DNA of 64,000 nucleotides from the NCBI RefSeq assembly GCF_001426435.1, contig NZ_LMER01000001.1:368432-432431 (forward strand). The letters are read 5' to 3'. Under the pieces are notes generated by a model. That model was not told where the DNA came from. It searched no databases and was given only the letters and a program-made list of their open reading frames with translations. Positions within the stretch are counted from its first letter, which is position 1. Each line of letters begins with the position of its first letter. Of this stretch, positions 28,121 to 36,605 are shown in pieces. The stretch comes from Angustibacter sp. Root456 (lineage in GTDB: Bacteria > Actinomycetota > Actinomycetes > Actinomycetales > Angustibacteraceae). The translations under genes were made by a program, and so were the position numbers.

Positions 28121-28232
28121 AGCGACTCCTTGTGGGCGGCAGGGACCTCGTTGGGAGGAAGGTGCTACCGCGGGTGCGCGGTGTCAAGCAGCGACTCGCC
28201 TCCGGACAGCCTGCTCGTCGGCGGCGACGCCG

Positions 28233-28814
28233 TCACGCCGCCTGGCGGTCGTTCTTCTCGCGCAACGGTCGCAGCGCGCCGTCCAGCCGCAGGAGCTCGT
28301 CGAGCATGGCGTCGGCGGCACCTTCCATGACCTCGTTGGCCTTGACGCGGCCGCCGTCGATGAACTGGGCGTGGAACGGGATGTTGACGCTCTCGGTGAC
28401 GGGGATCATCTTCAGCGTCGTGACGACCTGCTTGAGCTGCTGGACGGCGCGGGTGCCAGCCGCGACACCGCCGTAGGAGACGAAGCCGACGGGCTTGTCG
28501 CGCCACTCGTTGTGGAGGTAGTCGATCGCGTTCTTGAGCGCGGCGGGGTAGCCGAAGTTGTACTCCGGCGTCACGAAGACGACGGCGTCCGCGCGCTCGA
28601 TGATCGCGCTCCAGTCCTTGGTGTGCTGGTGGACGTACTGGCCCAGCCGCGGGTGGTTCGGCTCGTCGTAGAACGGCAGGTCGATCTCCGCGAGGTCAGC
28701 CACCTCGACCGTGAACCCACCGTGGCGCTCGGCGCGCTCGACGAGCCAGTTCGCGATGGGCAGGCCGGCGCGTCCGGGGCGGGTGGATCCGATGATCACG
28801 GTCAGGTTGGGCAT
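28233..28814 (-). CDS. NAD(P)H-dependent FMN reductase
   Basis: The 193-residue flavodoxin-like protein has the phosphate-binding loop IIGSTRPGRAGLP and the FMN segment VTPEYNFGYPAALKNAIDYL, both typical of the NADPH-dependent FMN reductase/azoreductase group. AAAGGGAG precedes ATG 28814, and a GTTGA-N4-TCAAC repeat lies just upstream. It may supply reduced flavin or detoxify quinones. Confidence 0.88.
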   Translation of the reverse strand: MPNLTVIIGSTRPGRAGLPIANWLVERAERHGGFTVEVADLAEIDLPFYDEPNHPRLGQYVHQHTKDWSAIIERADAVVFVTPEYNFGYPAALKNAIDYLHNEWRDKPVGFVSYGGVAAGTRAVQQLKQVVTTLKMIPVTESVNIPFHAQFIDGGRVKANEVMEGAADAMLDELLRLDGALRPLREKNDRQAA

Positions 28815-28826
28815 GGACTCCCTTTC

Positions 28827-28840
28827 GTTGACGTTTCAAC
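28827..28840. promoter_or_regulatory. Inverted repeat GTTGA-N4-TCAAC upstream of FMN reductase
   Basis: A 5+4+5 palindrome lies 12 bases upstream of the FMN reductase start, where a repressor would block transcription. Redox-responsive MarR/HxlR-type regulators often sit on such sites, but no regulator gene is adjacent. Confidence 0.35.
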
Positions 28841-28910
28841 AAAACCCTATCAAGACCCTGCCCGAAGCGCCTCCGGGGTCCGCTGCACGTAGCAGCCACC
28901 CTGGGGCTGG

Positions 28911-28931
28911 TGATATCGTGACCGTGATATC
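28911..28931 (+). promoter_or_regulatory. Repeated TGATATC sites before the toxin-antitoxin pair
   Basis: Two TGATATC copies at 28911-28917 and 28925-28931 are spaced 14 bases apart, each with the GATATC palindrome. They end right at the GGAGG ribosome-binding site of the antitoxin. Ribbon-helix-helix antitoxins bind such paired sites to repress their own operon. Confidence 0.55.
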
Positions 28932-28945
28932 GGAGGTGGTCGTCC

Positions 28946-29173
28946 ATGGAGCAGATACTGATCCGCAACCTTCCCGCTGGGACCAAGGCTGCGCTGCGTG
29001 CACGTGCTCAGCAGCATCACCGCTCCATGGAGGCGGAAGTGCGCGATCTGCTGGCGCGGGCCCTGGCCGACGAGCCCGTCACGATCGTCGACATCCTGGG
29101 CAGCGACGAGGGCGCTGACATCACGTTCGAACCGGAGCGCCTTGGCCTGACCGCCCGCTCAGCCGAGCTGTGA
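28946..29173 (+). CDS. FitA-like ribbon-helix-helix antitoxin
   Basis: The 75-residue protein begins [20 protein letters not shown] and continues with [14 protein letters not shown], the ribbon-helix-helix fold of FitA/VapB antitoxins. The C-terminal tail would wrap and neutralise the toxin. CGGAGGTGG precedes the ATG. The next gene starts on the overlapping GTGA, giving tight antitoxin-toxin coupling. Confidence 0.85.
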   Translation: MEQILIRNLPAGTKAALRARAQQHHRSMEAEVRDLLARALADEPVTIVDILGSDEGADITFEPERLGLTARSAEL

Positions 29174-29598
29174 GGTACCTCCTGGACACCAACGTGGTGT
29201 CCGCGCTCCGGGTGCGAGGGCGCAACTGCTCTGTGGAGGAGTGGGCCGCGTCAGTTCCCTTGGGCGACCATTTCGTCTCCGCTTTCACCATCGCCGAGAT
29301 CGAGCGCGGCGTGATCGCCAAGGAGCGTGCCGACGCCGAGCAGGGCGAGGTCCTGCGTCGCTGGTTCGAGGACAACGTCCTGCCTGCGTTCGCGGGTCGT
29401 GTCCTGGGCTTCGACTTGTCGGCAGCCCGGATCCTCGCGGCTTACCGCGTTCCGGAGCACACCCCCTTGGACGACGCGCTCATTGCTGCTGTCGCCGAGT
29501 CCGCTGGCTTGACCGTCGCGACCCGGAACACGAAACACTTCGAGCCCCTTGGCGTGGCTTGCGTCAACCCGTGGGACGGACCGACGGCGCACGACTGA
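29170..29598 (+). CDS. FitB/VapC-type PIN-domain toxin
   Basis: The 142-residue PIN protein has the acidic site residues in [12 protein letters not shown] (Asp), [10 protein letters not shown] (Glu), [13 protein letters not shown] (Asp) and [11 protein letters not shown] (Asn/His). Members are Mg-dependent RNases that cleave tRNA or other RNA. The GTG start overlaps the antitoxin stop. The pair stands next to a degraded region and is not part of a metabolic operon. Confidence 0.87.
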   Translation: MRYLLDTNVVSALRVRGRNCSVEEWAASVPLGDHFVSAFTIAEIERGVIAKERADAEQGEVLRRWFEDNVLPAFAGRVLGFDLSAARILAAYRVPEHTPLDDALIAAVAESAGLTVATRNTKHFEPLGVACVNPWDGPTAHD

Positions 29599-29628
29599 CG
29601 CGAGTCGGCCTGGAGCGTCGGTCACTGC

Positions 29629-29745
29629 TCACGCGCCTCGCCGCAGACGCTTCAACACCTCAGGCCCTCCCACCGCCTCGACGAACGACGGATCACCGCA
29701 CACCACGAGCTGGTCACGCGCCCGAGACAGCCTGACGTACGGCGC
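29629..29745 (-). pseudogene. C-terminal remnant of a superfamily I helicase-like gene
   Basis: On the minus strand a 38-codon stretch reads APYVRLSRARDQLVVCGDPS and continues FVEAVGGPEVLKRLRRGA before a stop at 29629-29631. The LSRARDxLVVxGDP pattern matches motif VI and the end of SF1 DNA/RNA helicases. Upstream of 29745 the reading frame is lost (in-frame sequence no longer helicase-like, stops in the alternatives), so only the tail survives. It is probably left over from a deletion or recombination event. Confidence 0.65.
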
Positions 29746-29981
29746 ACTACAACTCGGGCACCATGACGCGGCGTACGCCGAACCGCGACGTCGTCCCGCA
29801 CGAGGTGCTCAACCTGCACCCGGACGACCTGACCCGTTGGACTCCGGTACTGCGACGCCACCGAGGTGAACAGTCGTCGTGGCAGCGTCCTCGTCCGCGT
29901 GCACGCGACGGGCGCCGGGCCACCGGAGGTGGACCCGGTCGGGTGGTAGCAGGGCTCGGGCGACAGGGTCGTCAGCGTGGC
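29746..29981. other. Non-coding or decayed stretch
   Basis: About 236 bases between the helicase remnant and the LacI gene hold no frame that I can support. A plus-strand frame from ATG 29763 starts gene-like (DVVPHEVLNLHPDDLTRW) but soon turns into arginine/glycine-rich noise, and a neighbouring frame shows a short coding-like patch ending at a TAG near 29950. This looks like decayed coding DNA. Confidence 0.4.
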
Positions 29982-30992
29982 CTAGCCGGACGCCGCCTGA
30001 GGCGGGGCGACTGACTCGCGGCGGTGGATCGTGGGATCCAACCGCACCACCCGCTGTGGCAGCTCAGGGTTCTCGATCCGCTCGTGCAGCATCTGCATCG
30101 CCCGCTGCCCGATCTCAGCGAGCGGCTGAGCGGCGACGGTGAGCCGCGGCGACAGCAGGTCCGCCCACGGCAGGTCGTCGAAGCAGACGAGTGAGATGTC
30201 ATTGGGGACGGCGAGCCCGGCGTCCCCGATGGCCTGCAGCACACCCAACGTCATGGCGTTGTTGGCCGAGAGCAGCGCCGTCGGCCGGTCGTCCTGCGCC
30301 AGCAGAGCGCGCGTCGCCGCGCGAGCCTCGTCCCCGTTCGACCGCCCCTCCACCACAGGCCCCTCGGCCAGCCCGTTGCGCGCCAACCCCCGCGAGAACC
30401 CCTCCAGCCGCTCCTCGCTCGTCGCCAGCCCCCGAAGGCCGGCCACGAAACCGATGTTGGTGTGCCCCGCCTCCGCGAGCAGGTCGACCAGCTGCGCCGT
30501 CGGCTCGACGTTGCTCACACCCACCATGTCGCAGGCGTTCTCGACCTCGAGGAACCGGTCGAGCAGCACGGTCGGCACGTTGCGGCGGTGCAGCAGGCTC
30601 AGGCTCCGCTCGGGCTCGGCGGAGGGGGCCAGCACGATGCCGTCCACCCGCCGCGACACGAACGTCCGCACGGCCTCGTACTCCCGCTCCGGCTCGTCGT
30701 GCGTGTCGACGAGCATGACGATGCGACCGAGCGCCGTCGCCGCACGCTCCACCGCGCTGACGACCTCGGCGAAGTAGATGTTCGAGATCGCCGACGTCGC
30801 GACGCCGATGGTGTTGGTGCGCCGCGACCGCAGCGACCGCGCGATGTCGTCGTGGACGTACCCGGTCTCCTCGATCGCCTTGCGCACCGCGGCCTCGGTG
30901 CTCGGCGCGATCGCCCGGGTGCCGTTGAGGACGTGCGAGACGGTGCTCTGCGAGACCCCCGCCGCCTTCGCGACGTCGTGCATGGTCGTCAT
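29982..30992 (-). CDS. LacI-family transcriptional regulator
   Basis: The 336-residue protein has the N-terminal LacI HTH (MHDVAKAAGVSQSTVSHVLN) with hinge helix and a periplasmic-binding-like sensor domain (TNTIGVATSAISNIYFAEVV onward, with SLVCFDDLPWADLL). The start overlaps the kinase stop (ATGA), so it is the last gene of the CUT2 importer operon. It presumably represses this operon at the 36448-36475 repeats, which lie at the operon's far upstream end. Confidence 0.9.
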   Translation of the reverse strand: MTTMHDVAKAAGVSQSTVSHVLNGTRAIAPSTEAAVRKAIEETGYVHDDIARSLRSRRTNTIGVATSAISNIYFAEVVSAVERAATALGRIVMLVDTHDEPEREYEAVRTFVSRRVDGIVLAPSAEPERSLSLLHRRNVPTVLLDRFLEVENACDMVGVSNVEPTAQLVDLLAEAGHTNIGFVAGLRGLATSEERLEGFSRGLARNGLAEGPVVEGRSNGDEARAATRALLAQDDRPTALLSANNAMTLGVLQAIGDAGLAVPNDISLVCFDDLPWADLLSPRLTVAAQPLAEIGQRAMQMLHERIENPELPQRVVRLDPTIHRRESVAPPQAASG

Positions 30993-31678
30993 CCGGGCAT
31001 CGCCGACCCGACGCGCCCGGCCGACGCGTCCCGGAACCGAACCCGAAGGTCCGCAGCCGGCGCCGTCGCAGCGATCACCGCGGCATTCGGCTCATCGACC
31101 CGAGCCACCCACTCGCTCGCCTCGTCCAGCGACCGCCCGTGACGCCGGTGCCGCGCCACCAGCCGCTCGCGCCGGACGCGCTCGTCGACGTCGAGGTACC
31201 AGACCTCGTCGAGGTACGCCCGCGCCTTCGGCCACGCACCGTCGTCCAGCAGCAGGTAGTTCCCCTCGGTGATCACGAGCGGCACCTCGCGCGGCACGGC
31301 GAGCGCTGAGGCGAACGACTCCTCGAGCTCGCGCCGGAACTCCGGCACGTACACCACCGGGTCAGCGCGCTCGGAGAGCCGGCGCAGCGTGGCGACGTAC
31401 GCGTGGACGTCGAACGTCTCCGGCGCGCCCTTGCGGCCCGCGAGCCCGAGGTCGCGCAGCACCTGGTTGGCGAGGTGGAACCCGTCCATCGGCACCACGA
31501 CCGCCAGGCGCGGGCCGAGCTCGCGAACGAGCTCGGCCGCGAGCGTCGACTTGCCCGCGCCCGGCGCCCCGCACAGCCCGATGATCGTGCGGGGAGCCGC
31601 GGCGCTGAGCACCCGCAGCCGGTCGGCCAGACTCTGCACAGTGGCATCGACGACCGACTGCGGGTGCCCCTGGTTCAC
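30989..31678 (-). CDS. P-loop nucleoside/sugar kinase-like protein
   Basis: The 229-residue kinase has the Walker A motif IGLCGAPGAGKSTLAAEL, the VVPMDGFHLANQVL segment and LVITEGNYLLLDDGAW. This is the pattern of the uridine kinase/PanK-like group that includes kinases encoded with sugar ABC transporters. The GTG start at 31678 is preceded by AAGGAG. Between a LacI gene and the binding protein, it probably phosphorylates the imported sugar or nucleoside. Confidence 0.83.
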   Translation of the reverse strand: MNQGHPQSVVDATVQSLADRLRVLSAAAPRTIIGLCGAPGAGKSTLAAELVRELGPRLAVVVPMDGFHLANQVLRDLGLAGRKGAPETFDVHAYVATLRRLSERADPVVYVPEFRRELEESFASALAVPREVPLVITEGNYLLLDDGAWPKARAYLDEVWYLDVDERVRRERLVARHRRHGRSLDEASEWVARVDEPNAAVIAATAPAADLRVRFRDASAGRVGSAMPG

Positions 31679-31729
31679 GCACTCTCCTTCATCCGCGACC
31701 CAGGCTGGGCCGCTCGATCCGACCGGTTC

Positions 31730-32773
31730 TCAGAACTTGAACTCGTTGAGGTTGGCGGGGGTGACGACCTTCGCCGGGCCGAGGATGACCTCACCCTGCT
31801 CGCCGACCGTGAACTTCCCCAGGTCTCCCGCCGTGAACGTCTCGCCCTTCTTGCCGGTGAGGTCGCACGAGGCCAGCCCCTTGGCCACGTGGTACGACAG
31901 CCTCCCCAGGTCGGTCACGTTCCACCAGATGTCCTGTACGTCCCCGGTCTGAATGTACTTACCGATGAGCGTGGCTGGTGCGAGGCCCGTGAGCTTGACC
32001 CGGCCGAGGTCGCCGCGGTCGGCGAGCGCCGTGGCCGCCGCCGGCAGCGAGATGCCGGCCGGGATGATGATGCCCTTGAGGTTGGGGTAGGTCGTCACGA
32101 GCTCCTTGGCCCGGTTCGCGCTGACGTCGGCCTTCTCCTCACCGTAGGCGACGGCCACCAGCTTCATGTCCTTGAACTTGGGGTCCGAGGCCAGCCGCTT
32201 CTTCATGTCGGCGATCCAGGCGTTCTGGTTGACGGCCGTCTGCGTCGACGACAGCACCGCGAAGTCGCCCTTGCCGCCCAGCAGGTCGTACATGCTGTCG
32301 AGCATCTTGGTGCCCAGCTCGGAGATCTTGGCCTGGTTGACGAAGATCGCGCGGGCGGAGGGGTCGACGTCGGAGTCGAACGACAGCACCTTGATGCCGC
32401 GGGCCCGCGCCTTCTTCAGCTCGGCAGCCGCTCCCTTGAGGTCGCTGCCGGAGATCGCGATGACGTCGACCTTCTTGGAGATCAGCTGCTGCACGAACGG
32501 GATCTGCGCTGAACCGGTGGCCTCGCTGGGCGAGGTGTAGATGATGGTGTCGTTGGCTCCCGACGCCTTCGACTCGGCGGTCATCCCGTCGCGGACCGTC
32601 GTCATGTACGGGTCGTCACCCAGCTTCGGGATGATCCCGATGGTGATGTCGCCCTTCTTGCAGTCACTGGACGCCGCAGCGGCGGTGTCGCCCTTCGACG
32701 AGCCGCAACCTGCCAGGGCCCCCGCCAAGATGATGAATGCCGTCAGGCCGGTGAGTGGGGTGCTCTTTCTCAT
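31730..32773 (-). CDS. CUT2 ABC transporter substrate-binding lipoprotein
   Basis: The 347-residue periplasmic-binding-like protein has a lipoprotein signal (LTAFIILAGALAGCGSS, lipid Cys near residue 23) followed by DITIGIIPKLGDDPYMTTVR. The fold is that of ribose/rhamnose/AI-2-type binding proteins. Start at ATG 32773 overlaps the permease stop. It feeds the permease and the ATPase-permease fusion upstream. Confidence 0.87.
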   Translation of the reverse strand: MRKSTPLTGLTAFIILAGALAGCGSSKGDTAAAASSDCKKGDITIGIIPKLGDDPYMTTVRDGMTAESKASGANDTIIYTSPSEATGSAQIPFVQQLISKKVDVIAISGSDLKGAAAELKKARARGIKVLSFDSDVDPSARAIFVNQAKISELGTKMLDSMYDLLGGKGDFAVLSSTQTAVNQNAWIADMKKRLASDPKFKDMKLVAVAYGEEKADVSANRAKELVTTYPNLKGIIIPAGISLPAAATALADRGDLGRVKLTGLAPATLIGKYIQTGDVQDIWWNVTDLGRLSYHVAKGLASCDLTGKKGETFTAGDLGKFTVGEQGEVILGPAKVVTPANLNEFKF

Positions 32774-33846
32774 AGGTGCGCGCTCTCCTTCGTCGAGGTG
32801 CTGCTGGGATGGCGTTGTCTGCGCCGCCGGGTGGCGGCCCAATCGCGCGCCTGGTCGACCAGGTTGGCCGCCAGGAGCGAGAGGATCAGGAGGAAGCCGA
32901 CGACCGCGGACTGGGAGTAGGCGCCCACGTTGAGCAGCTGGAGCATGCTGCGCAGGACGACGACCGCCACCAGGGCCCAGAGCACGCCGCTCATCCGGCC
33001 CTGACCGCCCAGGAAGCTCACGCCGCCGAGGAACACGACCGTGACGACATCCAGCTCGAAGCCGAGCATCGCGTCAGGCGACGCCGAGGAGTTCAGCCCG
33101 GTGTGCACGACGCCGGCCAGTGCGGCCACAGCGCCCGACACCACGAACATCCGCGCGATGAGCCGCCGGTTGCGCACCCCGGCGTACCGCGCGGCCTCCG
33201 GGTTGCCGCCGATCGCGTACACGCGCCGTCCCCAAGCGGTGCGGTGCAACGCGATCCAGAAGACCGGGAGCAGCGCGAGGAACGGCACGAAGGTCCACGG
33301 CACGAACGTCCCGGGCACGTCGGTGTAGCTGAGCTGCAGGACGACGTCCGGCACGGTGTTGACCGGCGTCCCACCCACCAGGACGTAGCAGAGGCCGCGG
33401 AACACGGCGAGGGTGCCGAGCGTGACGATCAGCGACGGCAGCCCCACGCTCACGAAGAAGGCGTTCACCGCACCGCAGCCGGCGCCCACCAGCACCGCGG
33501 CGAGCACTGCGACCCACCACGGCGCCCCGGCGCCGGTGACCAAAGCCATCACGATGCCGCTCAGGCCGGCGATCGAGGCGACCGAGATGTCGATCTCGCG
33601 AGCGATGATGAGCGGCACCAGCGGCAGCACCATGATCGCCCGGGCGCTCATGCGCGACAGCGACGACTCCAGGTTGTAGCTGTCAGCGAAGCCGGCGGTC
33701 GTCGCCACCGCCGTCACGATGAGCGCCAGGGCGATGAGGGCGAGGATCCCCTCCCACCCGACGAGGACGCCGGTCAGCCGGGCGCGCCAGGGGGCGCGCG
33801 GGCGCCAGCGGACGTCGGACAGCTCAGTGCGGTCGAGGGTGCTCAT
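32770..33846 (-). CDS. CUT2 ABC transporter permease
   Basis: The 358-residue membrane protein has about nine hydrophobic segments. Its BPD_transp_2 features are REIDISVASIAGLSG, VGLPSLIVTLGTLAVFRGL and the C-terminal AIGGNPEAARYAGVRNRR. It overlaps its neighbours by four bases on both sides. It pairs with the permease half of the fusion protein to make a heteromeric channel, as in rhamnose and AI-2 importers. Confidence 0.9.
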   Translation of the reverse strand: MSTLDRTELSDVRWRPRAPWRARLTGVLVGWEGILALIALALIVTAVATTAGFADSYNLESSLSRMSARAIMVLPLVPLIIAREIDISVASIAGLSGIVMALVTGAGAPWWVAVLAAVLVGAGCGAVNAFFVSVGLPSLIVTLGTLAVFRGLCYVLVGGTPVNTVPDVVLQLSYTDVPGTFVPWTFVPFLALLPVFWIALHRTAWGRRVYAIGGNPEAARYAGVRNRRLIARMFVVSGAVAALAGVVHTGLNSSASPDAMLGFELDVVTVVFLGGVSFLGGQGRMSGVLWALVAVVVLRSMLQLLNVGAYSQSAVVGFLLILSLLAANLVDQARDWAATRRRRQRHPSSTSTKESAHL

Positions 33847-36428
33847 CGGATCCTCTGCGTTCGGGCGAGGCGGCGGCGGTTGAGCAGGACGTCGACGGTG
33901 ACGGCGGCGATGATGCTGGCGCCGTAGACGGCCTGGAGGTACTGGTCGGGCACACCGGAGACGATGAGCACCTTGCGCAGCGCCAGCAGGCCGACGACTC
34001 CGACGGCCACGCCGCCCACCGACCCGTGACCTCCGCGAAGCGCCACCCCTCCGACCACCACGGCAGCGATCACGGCCTGTTCCAGCCCGATGGCCACCTG
34101 CCCGTCGACGTACGGGTAGTAGGACGCCCAGGTCGCGCCGGCGAGCCCCGCCAGCAAACCGGAGAGCGTGAACGCCGCGAGCACTCGGCGCCCGGTGCGC
34201 ACCCCGAGCAGCTCGGCACCCGCGGGATTGGAGCCGGCGAGGTACACCGAACGGCCGAAGGTCGTGCGAGACAACGCAAATCCCGCAGCGAGGAACAACA
34301 CGACGGCGACGACGTTGACGGTGCTCACCGGCCCCAGCGAGGCCTTGCTCCAGTCGAGCCACGCCCCGGGGACGTCGCCCGGCTTGACCCGGTCGCCCGA
34401 GGAGATCTGGCTGAGCAGCCCGCGGTACATGGCCAAAGTGCCGAGCGTGACCACGATGGAGGGGATGCGGCCGTAGCCCACCAGCAGCCCGTTCAACGCA
34501 CCGCACAGCGCTCCGACGGCGAGGCCGACGAGCACCGCGACGACGACCGGCGTCCCGCTGACGTCACGCATGAGGACGGCGGCGACGTACGCGCTCAGCC
34601 CGACGGTGCTCGCCACGGACAGGTCGATGTTGCGGGTGAGGATGACGAGCATCTCCCCCAGACAGACCAGCCCGACGATCGAGGAGTAGTCGGCGACGTC
34701 CTGGAGGTTGTTCACCGAGTAGAAGTTCGGGTTCAACGCACTCAGCGGCACGATAAGCAGCAGCAGCGCCGCCGCCAGAGCGAGCTCCGGACGCCCAGCC
34801 AGCCGCGCCCGCACGGCGGTCACGACCGAGCTGGGGCGCCCCCCAGAGAGTGCGTCACCAGGCTCCACGGCGGGAGGCTCCTCCCCCGCCGTCGTCGGCT
34901 CGACGGAGGTGGTGGCCGCGCGGCCGATGGCGATCGGGTCGATCTCGTCGCCGGTGAACTCGGCCGCGATGCGCCCGCGGTTCATCACGTAGATGCGGTC
35001 GCAGCTGCCGATCAGCTCCGGCATGTCGGACGAGATCACGACGATGGCCAGGCCCGACTGCGCCAGCTCGTCGATGATCCGGTGTACCTCCGCCTTCGCG
35101 CCGATGTCGACACCCTGGGTCGGCTCGTCGAGGATCAGCAGGCGTGGGTTGGTGGCCAGCCACTTGGCGAGCACGACCTTCTGCTGGTTGCCGCCCGACA
35201 GGGAGCTGGCCGGCTGGGTGACGCTCTCGAAGCGAAGCCGCATGCGCTGCAACGGGTCCGCCACCAGGCGGACGGTCTTGTCGTCGTCCACGAGCCCAGC
35301 CGTCGTGGCACGGTCGACCACGGGCAGCACCGCGTTGTCGAGGATCGAGAACTCCTCGACCAGGCTCTGCCCGCGGCGGTCCTCCGACACGTAGGCGACG
35401 CCCGCGGCCATGGCGTCGGCCGGGGTCCGCCCCCGGTACGGCTCGCCGTCGATCCTGATCTGCCCCGCGTCGGCCGGCTCCACCCCGAAGACAGCGCGCG
35501 CGACCTCCGAGCGGCCGCTGCCGACCAGGCCGGCCAGTCCGACGACCTCGCCGGCGCGCACGGAGATCGAGATGTCCTCGAACACACCGCGACGCCCCAG
35601 CCCCTCCAGCTGCAGCACGACGCCACCCAGCTCGGTGGGCTGGCGCGAGTAGATGTCGGCCAGGGAGCGTCCGACCATCAGCCGCACGAGCTCGTCCTCG
35701 TCGGTGCCGGCCGTGGTGCGGACGCCGACCACCTCACCATCGCGCAGGACGACGACGCGGTCGGACAGCGCGAGGATCTCCTCCAGGCGGTGGCCGACGA
35801 ACAGCACGGCGACCCCGCGGTCGCGCAGCCTGCGCACGACGGTGAACAGGTGCATCGCCTCGGTGGTCGTGAGCGCCGCCGTGGGCTCGTCGAGCACGAG
35901 CACCGAGGCGTCTCCGGCGAGCGCCCGCGCGATCTCGACCAGCTGCCGTTCCGAGACGCGCAGCTGCGCCAGCGGACGCGAGGTGTCGACGTCGAGCCCG
36001 AGCTCGGTGAGCAGAGCGTGGGCACGCCGCTCCATCTCGGCCCGCTGCACGATCCCGGACTTCTGCAGCGCGTAGCCCGCGAAGACGTTCTCGGCGACGG
36101 AGAGCTCGGCGAACAGCTCGGGGTGCTGGTTGACGACGGCGATGCCGGCGGCGCGGGCGACCCGCGCGTCGCCGAGGACGACGTCGACACCGCCGACGCG
36201 GATGGTGCCGCCATCGGGGCGGTGGACGCCGGCGAGCATCTTCACGCAGGTGCTCTTGCCGGCACCGTTCTCGCCGATCAGCGCCACGATCTCGCCGGAT
36301 CGGACGCCGAACGACACGTCCTCGCAGGCCACCGTCGCGCCGAAGGTCTTGCGCACCGACGCGAACTCCACAGCGGGCGCGTCAGCGCGGGTGCCGGCGG
36401 TCTGTGACGAGCGTGTGGTCTGAGTCAC
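33843..36428 (-). CDS. CUT2 sugar ABC transporter: dual ATPase fused to a permease
   Basis: The 861-residue fusion has two ABC ATPase domains (about 20-260 and 265-510) and a permease domain (about 560-855). The first ATPase has Walker A GENGAGKST and a degenerate signature (LRVSERQLVEIARAL). The second lacks a proper Walker A (GLVGSGRSE) but has a canonical LSGGNQQKVVLAKWL, the usual RbsA-type pattern. The permease repeats ILTRNIDLSVASTVGLSA and IPSIVVTLGTLAMYRGL. In most relatives ATPase and permease are separate genes. The start codon appears to be GTG 36428, with no good ribosome-binding site. Confidence 0.88.
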   Translation of the reverse strand: MTQTTRSSQTAGTRADAPAVEFASVRKTFGATVACEDVSFGVRSGEIVALIGENGAGKSTCVKMLAGVHRPDGGTIRVGGVDVVLGDARVARAAGIAVVNQHPELFAELSVAENVFAGYALQKSGIVQRAEMERRAHALLTELGLDVDTSRPLAQLRVSERQLVEIARALAGDASVLVLDEPTAALTTTEAMHLFTVVRRLRDRGVAVLFVGHRLEEILALSDRVVVLRDGEVVGVRTTAGTDEDELVRLMVGRSLADIYSRQPTELGGVVLQLEGLGRRGVFEDISISVRAGEVVGLAGLVGSGRSEVARAVFGVEPADAGQIRIDGEPYRGRTPADAMAAGVAYVSEDRRGQSLVEEFSILDNAVLPVVDRATTAGLVDDDKTVRLVADPLQRMRLRFESVTQPASSLSGGNQQKVVLAKWLATNPRLLILDEPTQGVDIGAKAEVHRIIDELAQSGLAIVVISSDMPELIGSCDRIYVMNRGRIAAEFTGDEIDPIAIGRAATTSVEPTTAGEEPPAVEPGDALSGGRPSSVVTAVRARLAGRPELALAAALLLLIVPLSALNPNFYSVNNLQDVADYSSIVGLVCLGEMLVILTRNIDLSVASTVGLSAYVAAVLMRDVSGTPVVVAVLVGLAVGALCGALNGLLVGYGRIPSIVVTLGTLAMYRGLLSQISSGDRVKPGDVPGAWLDWSKASLGPVSTVNVVAVVLFLAAGFALSRTTFGRSVYLAGSNPAGAELLGVRTGRRVLAAFTLSGLLAGLAGATWASYYPYVDGQVAIGLEQAVIAAVVVGGVALRGGHGSVGGVAVGVVGLLALRKVLIVSGVPDQYLQAVYGASIIAAVTVDVLLNRRRLARTQRIR

Positions 36429-36447
36429 AGAGGCGTTTCTACACCAC

Positions 36448-36475
36448 GCGCATTCGTATGCGCAATCGTATGCGC
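36448..36475. promoter_or_regulatory. Candidate LacI-type operator repeats of the CUT2 operon
   Basis: A perfect palindrome GCGCAT-TCGT-ATGCGC (36448-36463) overlaps a second, near-perfect one, GCGCA-ATCGTA-TGCGC (36460-36475), so TCGTATGCGC occurs twice, 12 bases apart. They lie 20-47 bases upstream of the ATPase-permease gene in its promoter. The LacI protein encoded at the operon's end is the likely ligand. Confidence 0.65.
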
Positions 36476-36605
36476 GCCCAACCGCGCCAGATATTTCCGG
36501 CCGTCGGCATCATGCTGCACCCACGGAAAGCACTATCACCCGCGACGGGCGGACGACGCTTCACACGCGCTACACCAGTTGCAGCACAATGCATTCGGCC
36601 CCGCC

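Noticed and set aside
29763..30014. An 83-codon plus-strand frame before the LacI gene
   Set aside because: Only its first third looks coding; the rest is low-complexity and overlaps the end of the LacI gene.
34026..36407. A 793-codon open frame on the plus strand opposite the ATPase-permease fusion
   Set aside because: It is Arg/Asp/His/Gln-rich with no domain and mirrors the GC-biased third positions of the clear ABC gene on the other strand.
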